Assembly: GCA_022419385.1 (NCBI GenBank)
Contig: JAJUBI010000005.1
Span: forward strand, 4,030,001-4,094,000
Reading direction: 5' to 3'
Source of the DNA: Paraconiothyrium sp. Pb-2020
Taxonomy: Eukaryota > Ascomycota > Dothideomycetes > Pleosporales > Didymosphaeriaceae
DNA: 64,000 bases
Shown: piece by piece, positions 45,635 to 55,751 of the stretch
Layout of the letters: the number at the start of each line of letters is the position of its first letter
Numbering within the stretch: position 1 is the first letter of the stretch
Translations under genes and position numbers: made by a program
Notes under the pieces: generated by a model
What the model saw: only the letters and a program-made list of their open reading frames with translations
Database searches by the model: none
What the model was told of the DNA's origin: nothing

Positions 45635-46320
45635 CTAGTATGTCTGACCAAGGGAGATTGCCGAAATCTCTGCTCTCAAGAGTGCGGCAGACCTTCGGCA
45701 ACATCGAAGGCTTTTGCTTTCGTATTCGTTTTTTGTCGCTTCGCGGTCCAATCGAGCTCCCTCGACGACGTTGTTCTTCCGGAAAACTGAATCAGAGCCT
45801 GTACTTCCAGCTACCTCTCTCTTCAAACTGAAGCTAAATTTGGTCCCACTCTCTGTTGTATGCTGGTCTGGCCCGGTATCCTGGTTAGGAACGTGGCCCA
45901 TGTTTTCCATGAGTGACATTGTCTTCGACTTGTCTAGTTCCGCCCGCTCCACCAATTTTTGTAGCTTCCACTCTTCGTGCTTCATCTCAGTAACAGCTGA
46001 TCTTTCCTCTTGTTGCATGGTCTCGTCTCTTATTTTCTCCAGCATCGTATTCTTGCATGCGCAACAAAGTCCGTCCTTTTCGTCGTCCTTCACATGACAG
46101 ATATCTTCGCGTCCCAGGTATAACACGAGGTCGTGGAGAGCGGCAAATTTTGTAGCATTCATATAAATATGCTCCTTATTTGCGGTGTATTCCTGGTAGA
46201 AGCGGTTAGCGTTAATATAATTCCCCGGTGCGAGGTTCGTAAGAGGCCGATGGAGTCGGAAAGAAACTCGCGGGTGTAACGTTCACTGTGTTTCCGAGGA
46301 TCTCCAGCGACCGTTTGCAT
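45635..46320 (-). pseudogene. Truncated KIN17-like fragment with a frameshift
   Basis: On the minus strand two adjoining frames together read like the middle of KIN17, a conserved nuclear DNA/RNA-binding protein. The first, from ATG 46320, has QTVAGDPRKHSERYTREF and LLRTSH. The second has NYINANRFYQEYTANKEHI, MNATKF and LVLYLGRED, corresponding to the winged-helix domain of KIN17 (family pattern FYQEYI..KEH.HMNAT.W, then YLGRE). The frames join at a GGGG run (46223-46226), and one more G would make them continuous. The CxxC zinc finger that should precede the first segment is absent, because a stop (TAA) lies directly before the ATG and the neighbouring F-box-like gene ends there. The C-terminal KOW/SH3-like part is also missing: the frame ends after about 130 more Lys/Glu-rich codons at 45635. 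It therefore looks like a partial duplicate. Whether it is expressed is unknown. Confidence 0.7.
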
Positions 46321-46342
46321 TTAAGGGATACTAGAGTCCCAA

Positions 46343-47814
46343 TCAATTACGCTCCTCTAATCCTGGCAGCGGTACTAATGGTAACCCTACACTCATCCCC
46401 GGAACCATCGTCCTCAAATCCGCTCCCATGAAATCAACTGTCCAAGAGAAATTCACACCATGACTCTCGAAAAGATCATCCACACCCGACGCTTTCATAT
46501 TATTGAGTCCTTCATGGTACATTGTTTCAGTCTTGTACGGAATGCCGACAACAACAGCCTTCAGGTGCGGAAAGTCCCTAGGCGCCTGTGCTCCAAGTTG
46601 GCGTAGTTCCTTCGTGATCTCACGAAAAGCGTAAGTAATGCGAAGACGCTCTACCACAGGAGGAAGGAAGGAGACGAGTCGGCCAGGTACCTCGGGGTCG
46701 GTCTCCCGGTAGATGGATCGCAGATCTATGGTGATGTCAACGAGAAGGGGGAACATGGAAAGGGAGGAGATGGGATCGTAATTCGGCTTCCCCAAGCGAT
46801 ATTCGTATTCATCCTCCGGGTCCCATTTGCAGTCTCGGTCGATATCTTCAAATTTGGAAGGCTGAATATAGCTCAGACATAGCCGCTTAAGCGTCTTTGA
46901 CAACAGTTGCAGGGCCCAGTCGAGAGAATCGCCGCGGCTATCCCACGTACTCCAGTAGTATTCTAAAGCTTCAATACCGGGGAACTTTTTGTTCTGTTCT
47001 GCTTCCAGTTCTTCGATGCCGTCGGTGAGTGAAAACATCAGGTCCCCAAACGCTGTCGGGGTAAGACTGTTTAGCGCTAATTTGCGTAGTCTTAAGAGAC
47101 CGAGAAATCCACAGTCAACCTGGGGTTGAGCTCTCCTCGGTTCTGCTTCTGCAGAGATCATGAATTCTTGGTAATGGTCCCCCATTGACCAGCCGCCACT
47201 GTCGCATACATACAAGGTGTCGATGTTGAACGCAGCGTTGAAGAAGACGCCTCTGTCACCGACCCAGAAAACTTCCGAGGTTCTTATAAGGCCGAGAGTT
47301 TTGAGCGAGGGAAACGTCATAAAGGAGGCAGTCCCCAATTATTTTCGAAGGACCTTCTCAGTTTCTCTTCGAAATCATATGGCCAAGCGACAAGTAAAGT
47401 GTGAACCTTATGTGTGCACTGCAGGCCGACCAAAAAGAGCTCCTCGAGGTCGAGCGGTGCGTCGGCGGAGTACCTTCCAAGATCGTCTTTTCTCGACCTC
47501 CAAGGCAACAAGTGCCGTTCCTTTGCTATATTCAACAGCAGACGCATGGTGTCTGGGTGGCCTGCAGGCGTCGCTTTGGATGGGTTTCTTGAGAATTGTT
47601 CCCTGCCCAAGATAATTTGCAAGCTTTTCACGCGTTCAGCCAGGTCTGGGCGTGCAATTATGGTACGCAAAAAGTGAGGGAGAAAATTATAGTCCCACTC
47701 CTCAACTGCATCATATTCGTCTGCATTGACAAAATTGCCCGGCTTCTGACAATGGTAACAAAGGTTCGTAAAAATGAGGTTCAGAACGTCTACAGGGATT
47801 TGATCTAGGCGCAT
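46343..47814 (-). pseudogene. F-box-like protein gene interrupted by a one-base frameshift (about 490 codons)
   Basis: The ATG at 47814 starts MRLDQIPVDVLNLIFTNLC, an F-box-like motif (LPxDVLxxIFxxL). The first frame runs to a stop at 47317 after ENNWGLPPL. A second frame begins inside that end and continues for over 330 codons to TGA at 46343 (TFPSLKTLGLIRTSEVFWVG and onward), with leucine-spaced segments as in fungal F-box proteins with divergent repeats. The junction lies at a CCCC run on the + strand (47333-47336; GGGG in the gene). Five Gs would give one continuous reading of about 490 residues. I found no splice pair that avoids the in-frame TAA. F-box proteins recruit substrates to SCF ubiquitin ligases. 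Either the gene is broken or one base is missing from the sequence. Confidence 0.72.
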
Positions 47815-47976
47815 GGCTGCGTCAAAGAACTTTGACTGCTTGGAACGGCGGTTTGTTGTCGAGGACGTTGAGAGGGATAAAGGGAAAGTGCGCGCAAGGT
47901 TATATACGAGACAATAAGCGCTAGCGATATTAACCTAAGAGAATATCGGGCGGCAAGCTCAGGGTGCAATCAAGAT

Positions 47977-49911
47977 TTAACGAAGTTCGAAAGATGTGCT
48001 AACCTGATCGCTACAGTCTTCAGGCACATACATAACACCCTTGCGCACGTTATACAAGAAACCTTCGCCTACGTATTGCCACTGCGTCCCTGTTTTTCGA
48101 ATGACAAATGGTAGCCTGCCGCCGAAAAGCCAGGCAACAACGTCGCCCTGTCGTGTTTTCGAGTGACCTAACCCAAGATACCCTTGCTTTGTCAAGAACA
48201 CGCGCCGGTAAGACAAAAGAAGGACCATAGCCATCTGATATCTAGAATGATCGCCCAGAGGTAGATCGTTTTCCACTTTGCGGAGTACAGAATGGAAAGC
48301 ATCTGATTGTGTTGCCGCTGGCCCCTTCTCCACTTGAGTACCAAACATGTAATGCATGAGAGCTATCATGTCAGCACAATGTTGTTTTCGGTTGCCCTGG
48401 GAAGGTTGGTAGCTTGCCGTAATTCCACCCGTCAAAACTTGTGCCCATGCAGACAGAATTTCCGCCGGACTGGCATCCGTCATTTCTGCAGTGATGGCAT
48501 TCCACATATGAAGAAAGGAGTGCGGATTTGATGGAAGAGGCTCAGTGTCGGGCGATTCCGGCCAATGCACATACGGAGCAACATACACCACTTCGTCAAT
48601 CATTTGACCCTCAACGATCAGTATGTTGGCTTGAGCATCCGTACATATCGCTGAAGCAGGAGGACCGACCCTTAACTTGTGTGGAGACAGTCCGCACATC
48701 GCAGATGTTGGAAAAAATGTTTGCTCATCCCATCGCGCTACCCACGTGGGCGTATTTGGCCATCCAAGACGAAGATCTTCAGGTGTTGGTATCAAGTCAT
48801 CGGTGCATGGCGGTCCTTCAGCGAAACTAAGTACGTCCAGATGTCCTGTGCTTTCGATGATGGCAATACTCGTATCCGTATATACCTCTTCCACTGTTTT
48901 GTCGTATGTTGGGACTAATGCATCTATCTTCCGAAGCGCCTTAAATCCTAAGAGGCCATATACCTTATCTCTTGAATCAGTCGCCAGTAAGTCCCTTCCG
49001 TCATCCAGAAGATCGGCTGGACTCTCTCGCTGTTCGAATCTCTTCTGCCACATAATACTCGCATTGCGTAACTCTTCGGATCCAGCGCCTGTGCCTGTTT
49101 CAACAAATTGAGATTCTTTCAACCAGGTTGCACCTAGCCCCAGATGGTAAAACGGTAGTTTGAAATGTCCAATGGAGACGAGCACTTGCTGCCCAGCGGA
49201 GACCTCCTGTACGACCCAGATGCGTTTGAACCAGGGCCGTTCGAACAGTTTTGTGGCCGCCAATGCGCCTTCATCGTCGAACCGTGGAAGCTCATCTACA
49301 TTCAGCATTCTTGCAAGTTCACCCATGACATTTGACTTCTCCAGTGTAGCCAGGCTGGTCCGGGTTTGACAGAATGTAGCAACATCGTCAAGAAATTTGA
49401 TGGCTAGCTTCGTACTCTGGTCTTCGCAGCCAAGCCATAATAGAACACGATCCGCTTTCATGTATATTTCTCGCATTAAACGGACCTGTTGAGCTCTCTC
49501 GGCTGTACTTTGCTGATCAATACACAAAGCATCAGCCCATACCAGCTTAGTGTCTGTGGGGTGCCGAAAGTGTTGCAATGCGTCTCGCAGATTACGGGTG
49601 ACCGTAACAGATCTTATGCCGGATTCTCTACGAGATGACAAGTTCCGTTTGTGTGTGATTGTATAAAGGTCATTTCCATCACCCCAGACATAGGATATTG
49701 CTTCATAAGGAACTGGGTCTTCCAACGAGACATGTACCAGCGACACAACGATGGGAGAATCCATGCATCCTGGCCCTAGTTCAAGGACTCTGATCTCAGC
49801 CTTCTTTAAAGGCTGGTATGGTGGGTAAACTAGAGGACGACCATCAGCGATGCGTGATTACACACGTGGATTTTCCTAGTGTACGCGACGTATAAACATA
49901 CTTTTTTCCAT
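47977..49911 (-). CDS. HET-domain (heterokaryon incompatibility) protein, 620 aa
   Basis: Two exons: a 10-base first exon at 49911-49902 (ATG GAA AAA A) and 49829-47977, separated by a 72 bp intron, giving 621 codons. The HET core is clear: KAEIRVLELGPG, then YEAISYVWGD, VTRNLRDALQHFR, WADALCIDQQ and MREIYMKADRVLLWLG, followed by RPWFKRIWVVQEV. HET domains trigger cell death when incompatible hyphae fuse and are also found in immunity-like partners of NLR proteins; which role applies here is unknown. The C-terminal 300 residues are typical of the family but of unknown function. Starting at the next ATG (49764) would cut off the conserved EIRVLELGPGC segment, which is open upstream but has no ATG of its own. 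That argues for the tiny first exon. Confidence 0.85.
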
Positions 49912-50837
49912 GTTTGGGATGCCGCTGAAAGTGGGGTGAAGAAACGAACGTATCCTTGGAAACATCGGGTATCGAGGTATAGGTCAGGCTGAGTTTCAAA
50001 GTCTTAGTCTGATCAACGTGGCTCACTAACAAGGCTGCAGTCCTTCGCTACACTGCCGAGTTGTGATTGTCATGTGATTTGCTGTGCAATAACAATAACA
50101 ATATATATATATATATAGACTGTTTCTGTTGGTAGCATGATTTTTACAATGTGCACATACGCACACCCTCTGAATCTTTCAGACGGTGGATACTGGCACA
50201 TCCGTTGAGACACTATCAGACATATGAGAAGCTTCACTGTAGTGCGCCTGCGACTAGCGAAGCGAGGTCATCCAGAACATATGTTTACCAAGCCAACAAA
50301 CATCACAAAACACAAAGTGTCAAGGTATGTCGAGTTCAAATTGTCAATCCTAGTGCAATCGAAAGTAGACATCACATCGTTTCCCGCAAGCGATATATTG
50401 AACAGCCAGCCTTACTTCTCCACCCCTGTTTATAGAACGCCATTTATTAGGTATGCAACCCCATGGAGCTGTTCTCCGTTGAAGTACCACCAACAATAGC
50501 CCAGATTCCAAATAGAGCCTCTGATAGAATTGGCGCAGCTTTTGGACACGCGACTCTCTCGCTATCCGCTGCGAGTAGGTGTTCTGGCTCGAGCTGGTCC
50601 GCCCCACTTGTCCAGCTAGTCAGCGGAAGCCACCTCCGGTACAGCAACGGAAAACATACGACTTTGCGCCCATACTTAAGCGAGTCGAGGGCCTGGATGC
50701 AGGTGAGACTACAACGTGCGGAGTGTTGCGGTATTTGCGACTCCAGAATGACGTGATATGCGGCAGTGTAGTCGCAGCGCAATGCACACGAATGACTCTT
50801 TTGGCGGTTGGTCATTTGGTCTTTGATTTTCGACATT
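49912..50837. other. Intergenic region with an AT microsatellite
   Basis: About 0.9 kb. It contains an (AT)n run at about 50100-50117. Frames at 50447-50836 (-) and 50463-50756 (+) overlap each other and carry no motif. Confidence 0.5.
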
Positions 50838-51383
50838 TCATCCTCCGGAGATGATCCATTGGTTCCGTCGCCAGCCTCTTGAGGAAACGGTCACTGTGCC
50901 GCGGAGCGTGCTGTGATGGGTGGGAATACTGTTCAAGGACAAGCGGCGCGTATACGAAGGCGCAGCAACATCTTTAGATTCTTCAACCGAAGGATCATAT
51001 GAACGTCGTCTGATTGTCGGTAAAGGATATAAACGTGGATCATACGGTCCAGGTAGAGGTTGAGGAGGAGACGTCCAGGGATAGACACACTTGTAGACTG
51101 GGGGCTGGTGGTCCTGTTTTTCCAACGATACGTATGGTCTCGAATCTTTTTCTAATCCCTCATGACACGGGATGGGGCATTTCTCGGTAACGTTGGTCAT
51201 ATCTCTTGAAGTTGGAATCCTTCTCTTTCTTGACGAATACCGGATGGTGGCTAAACGTAAACCTATTACAATTACCAGCACCAACAAGAAGAACTTGGAG
51301 AGCACTGCGTAGTCATGTTGACTGGGTGATGAAACCTTGAGGATGCGGTTTCGGTCCGCAGGTACGGCTGGTTGAGGAGGCAT
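50838..51383 (-). CDS. Small putative single-pass membrane protein, 181 aa
   Basis: A single uninterrupted frame from ATG 51383 (MPPQPAVPADRNR) to a stop at 50838. One membrane helix is visible (KFFLLVLVIVIGLRLATI, about residues 30-48), followed by a basic patch RYSSRKRR, then a Pro/Tyr/Ser-rich tail with a PWTSPPQPLPGPYDP stretch. There is no signal peptide and no recognisable family. The frame is also open a few codons upstream without an ATG. It lies in the gene-poor stretch beside the HET gene. It could be a lineage-specific gene or a chance frame; the clear helix plus stop-transfer pattern favours a real protein. Confidence 0.45.
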   Translation of the reverse strand: MPPQPAVPADRNRILKVSSPSQHDYAVLSKFFLLVLVIVIGLRLATIRYSSRKRRIPTSRDMTNVTEKCPIPCHEGLEKDSRPYVSLEKQDHQPPVYKCVYPWTSPPQPLPGPYDPRLYPLPTIRRRSYDPSVEESKDVAAPSYTRRLSLNSIPTHHSTLRGTVTVSSRGWRRNQWIISGG

Positions 51384-53567
51384 AGGAACGTAAACAAGGC
51401 AAGAGCGCAACAATGGCTTTCTATGATCAGCTGTGCATGCGGGTTGGTGTAGACTGCTGCAAGTATCCGCTCTGCCGACCAGTCAGTGCAACGGGCACCC
51501 GCGCGCTTTCATACAACTCACATAGAAAGACGGGAGAACCGTTTGCATAAGCACTAGCCTTTGGAACACCGGTCAGAGTCAGCAAGGGTAGTCTTGCCGC
51601 GTATTGCCTGTCGGATTGTCACAAGGATGGGAAGCGTGGTATCCAAAATAGGGTGCGGAGGAAGCAGCGTTCAGGTAAATACATCATGAAAGCTCCGCCG
51701 GTCCCCAAAGAATTACTACTTGCGCCGCAATGCCGCCGCTCGCCTGGACGCCCAAAGTCCTGTCATATGAAACCTCCTCAAGCCAGCTTCTACTGCGATG
51801 CCCGGATCGCGGGCTTTCGAAGTGATGCGGCGACCATGCTTGAGATCTTGCGCGCAAATTAGAACTTTCAGCTCCCTCCGCTCGCGCCGCAACCATGTTT
51901 TAGAGAACAAGGCTGGGGCATCAGACCGGAAGGAGTATAGTCGATGGCAGTTTCAGCGCTCTCGTGCGTCTTGTGGTGACAGTCGGAGGGCCCTTCAGCT
52001 GGCGTAGGAACGATGGCGTTGCTGTGGCGCATTTGACAGGGTCGGCATGGGCCACCCTAACAGGGTTGAGCCGAGATCCGATGCAAGGTGGAAGCAACGG
52101 CGAGCTGGACGTTGAACTCGCATTCTCGTCTTGCGCGCCCGCCACAGAGACAATGTTGCGCGCCCATAGCCTCATTACGGAGCCGCGTGATACTGAGGCG
52201 AGTCCTTCAGCTACATTGGAGACGCCCTGCCAAGTTCCAGAAGCCTTCAGTACATCCATTTAGCCATACCGAGACATCCGGGACAAGACCTTGTCTGCAG
52301 TCGATAACCCGAGCTGCACATAGAATATGGCGTAGTGGGTTCCGCCTGTCAAACTACCCCAACAACCGCCGTGGTCGTCACCATTGCTCCGGCGTTGTGC
52401 CGCATTGTAGCAGCGCTGGGGCACCATCTCCACAACATGATGTACATGGCTTCCTCAGCGTATGCACATGGCGCTCGCGGCTTCAAGCTTCTAAACTAGT
52501 ACAGATCTTAGATCTCGAATAAACGTCCCTCGTCCCGCGTGTTCACCGCCGATCAACGCGCGTGATCACAGACCCTTTAAAGATCGTCCGTTGAACATCG
52601 CCAAAACCTACAAGCAGAGGCGAACTTGTAGCTATTCGCAGTAGCCTACAGCCACTCGGAGATCTAGATTCCTTGCTAATCGGGAGAGGAGCACAAGGTC
52701 GCCTACTGTAGGGCTGAAGGAAGGACATGACTAGTGCTGGGACAGTCGAAACAAATCGCTCGAATAGACATTGGCTGCCTCTACCCTTGGGAAATTCGAG
52801 CTCGTATTCCGAGTGTTTTGGCATCATCATCGAGATTTCGCACCGGCGTGATCATAGATCCAATCCCTCAGCTTGACTAACGTTCAGGCCAACAACGCTC
52901 ACTCAGATCTGTAGTCATCACGGCGATGCCGAACGCGGACAAATCTAATGTGAAGGGGGGCGAAGAGGTGTAGTTCCGTTCCTGGCTTGACGCCGCCGTG
53001 CGGTCACCTTCTAGCACACTCTTCACTGGTCGCTTGGGGCAAATTGCACACTCTATGAGGTACATTTCCAGGACTGCGATCACATCCGCGGCCTCCGAGT
53101 TCAATGGCTTTTCAGCTCATATCGAATCTTGCCCATCCCACGGAGAGGCCGTTGCCACACACGTCACGTGACCAACTTCGACCACAATGTCTTGGCTAAA
53201 AACAACAGGCCTAACATAAATTCTCCGCAAAACCAAGTCTAGTGGATGTTAACGACTGTAATTTGATACATTGGCACGCGATCAAAGGTCACGCTGGCTT
53301 CGTAAGTAGTACGCACACCAAGACCCTATATGCACCGCCACATTGATTGTTTCTCATATCTATACTTTTTGAGACCGAGAATCTAGTCTAGACGACCTTT
53401 AGAATTGTGGCCTCTATGTCCTATCCCTGCTTCGAGAGTAAGCCTTGCACAGCCGTCCTCTGATCGTTTGACCGGTACTGTTTTGGTAACGCTGGTCCCA
53501 CACTACATCGCCTCTTGCTACACCGGTAGTTGCACTGCGGACCTCTCGGAGCCAACAATATCATGCC
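51384..53567. other. Gene-poor region, nothing supported
   Basis: This 2.2 kb has frames of up to 144 codons on both strands (for example 52088-52522 +, 51921-52259 - and 52543-52830 -). They overlap each other and show no motif or linked exons. Old degraded genes are possible, but I cannot identify any. Confidence 0.5.
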
Positions 53568-54374
53568 ATGTCATTATCGAATCAACGTTTAAAGGAGCCT
53601 GATCCAGCTGCGCCTCCATCCTCGTGCGCTGCGTACCATACCCTGCGGCCACACCCTAGTGCATCAACTGTACTGCCTTATCACTATGTGTGCACGAGCT
53701 TCACCCTAGCGGTTACAGGACGTTTACGTATCTTCTCTATCATATGGAAAATCGGGATCGGTCCTACCAAGTCCTCCGTTATTGAAGTCCAAAACACCAC
53801 ACGGCCCATGGCAGCTCCACAATTCGCGTTCATATCCCAAGTAAGTATAGGAAGGTGTGGCTATTACTGTGTCTCCTGGCGGGACTCAGCTAGCGTGGTG
53901 CAGTCGAGCAGTGTCACGACACACGTAGCTCGTGTTGGCTTGCCCCATGTGATACTGTTCCAAGAACCTATCAGAGCCTTGTCAATACATTTGTCGAGCT
54001 TCACGACCTCTTCCGCTAAACAGCTTCCTGAATCAAGGTTGTACCCAAAATTTTCAGTCGGAGAGAAATGTAGAATCATGGAAAAGTGCAAAGTGAAGAA
54101 AGATGCCCAGATAAGAATGAGCTCACATGTGTACATGAATTATGATTCTATGAAACTTCAGTACACCCCAGCATGCGTATCAATTGAGGAACATAATACG
54201 CTGAGAAATCTGAATAATATGGACATGAATCATAGCATTGGGCCCGTAGTTAAGATCGTAAACATACCCGGCAGTGATTTTCCGCATGTTGCTCTGTTTC
54301 TCGTCGACGAAATCGAAGTCTGGCAGAGAGTCAAGTTCGGCTGGATCGACTACGACGTCTTTTCAAAAGGTTAA
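53568..54374 (+). CDS. Doubtful hypothetical protein, 268 codons
   Basis: The longest ATG-initiated frame in the gene-poor stretch outside the HET and F-box-like genes. I recognise no family, signal peptide or convincing membrane helix. The C-terminal third (NIPGSDFPHVALFLVDEIEVWQ) looks protein-like. A consensus donor, GTAAGT, occurs inside the frame at 53840 after AAPQFAFISQ, so the true gene may be spliced and start at a later ATG (53808). The frame overlaps a 90-codon antisense frame. It could be a lineage-specific gene, a decayed gene or chance. Confidence 0.3.
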   Translation: MSLSNQRLKEPDPAAPPSSCAAYHTLRPHPSASTVLPYHYVCTSFTLAVTGRLRIFSIIWKIGIGPTKSSVIEVQNTTRPMAAPQFAFISQVSIGRCGYYCVSWRDSASVVQSSSVTTHVARVGLPHVILFQEPIRALSIHLSSFTTSSAKQLPESRLYPKFSVGEKCRIMEKCKVKKDAQIRMSSHVYMNYDSMKLQYTPACVSIEEHNTLRNLNNMDMNHSIGPVVKIVNIPGSDFPHVALFLVDEIEVWQRVKFGWIDYDVFSKG

Positions 54375-55751
54375 GTCTTCTGTGAGTTTAATAGGAAACA
54401 TGGCAGGTGGCTCAGTTGCTTCTCGGAAAACAGTTGGCTGTCCTGCTCTTGCCGGTTTTTTTGTCAGATTGATCATCCAACGTCAAGTTGACCAGCAGTG
54501 GTCTAGAAGCGCATGCTCGAACGTGGAGACGTTATCAGCAAACAACTAGACGAAGCCCGTGGCGGTTGCCAATGGCGCTCAGTCTCAGCGTTCTGCTTTG
54601 GAAACTGCAGTGATTCCGTGAATAAGGCGAAGATGTGTCCTGGTGTTGTATTCTGGTACGAACACGTCGGGAAGTCAGGTGCCTAAAGACACAGGGCATA
54701 GCTTGAATTTGCATTACTCGGACGTGGGGTCTTACCACTGATGTCATGATTCGATTGGCAAGAGCTTGCGTTGAGTAAATGACGATCTTGACGCGTGAGG
54801 AATGGTTGTGCGTTGAGAGTAGCTTGTTGTCACTCGTTGAACTTATTGGCAAAGTACAACATCGTCAGTCACCGGCTCGAGGTTTCCAGCAACGAGGCTT
54901 GCACGTAGATGAGAGGCTCAATGCTGCTTGATATATGGTAGTAACAATGTTCGTTTGGGAGGGGAGCATATTTCTAGTATCATATTGGTGTGCATCCAGT
55001 CGATAAAAACATTCGTCGTCTCTCAATCGAAACATATTCAAGCCTGTCCGTTTGTAGAAGATATACATATATGCGTTGGACAATGGGGGCTACAAGAAAC
55101 TTTAACAGTACATGTTGGGGTGCCATCTAACATTGGATGGCGGTATCACATTTCGCGAGTCGCAGAGTCACACCAATAGCATTTGCTTGTAAGACCAAGT
55201 AAGGAAAGCCCTACCTTTGATCCTACCTTGAAATCGCACTGTAAACGTGCCCGCAGATAACTTACACATAGCTTATACCTACCAAAAAGAAATATGAAGG
55301 AATACTGAAACTTGCCAGTATCGGAGTTAAACCGAATCCTACCCTTTCCGCAAGCTTTACAACCCGAGTTGAGAAGGATCTGCCAGGAATTGTGATTGCT
55401 GAGGCTGATCCTCGCGTATACCAGCATCCCTCTTGAGCGGGAGAATTGAGAGCGATCGGAGCTTAATGGTTTTTACTCGTTGCCCAATGATGCAGTTGAG
55501 ACGAACAACGCAATCTGATGTTGGTAGAATGTGATGGTGAGAGTTGGCGTGTTTCGATGATAGTCGTGGCAGCTGAGCTACCGCACTTCTTCCTTGCTTA
55601 CCCGCTGCAGATGTGTACCAGTTTGCTGTGTTCCGCAAGGTTACTTTGCTGGTCTTACCCTTGTTGATGCGGAAGGGTTAGATAACAAGGCGAGAAGGAA
55701 TGTAACCTTTGGACAAACCCATAGCCGAGCGAACTGAGCAGTCGCTCAAGC
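54375..55751. other. Gene-poor region, right edge of the accessory stretch
   Basis: This 1.4 kb has frames no longer than 105 codons and without motifs. It ends at the 3' end of the U1-70K gene. Confidence 0.5.

Noticed and set aside
50100..50117. (AT)n run as a possible mobile-element end or origin
   Set aside because: A plain dinucleotide microsatellite; no inverted repeats, target duplication or coding remnant nearby.
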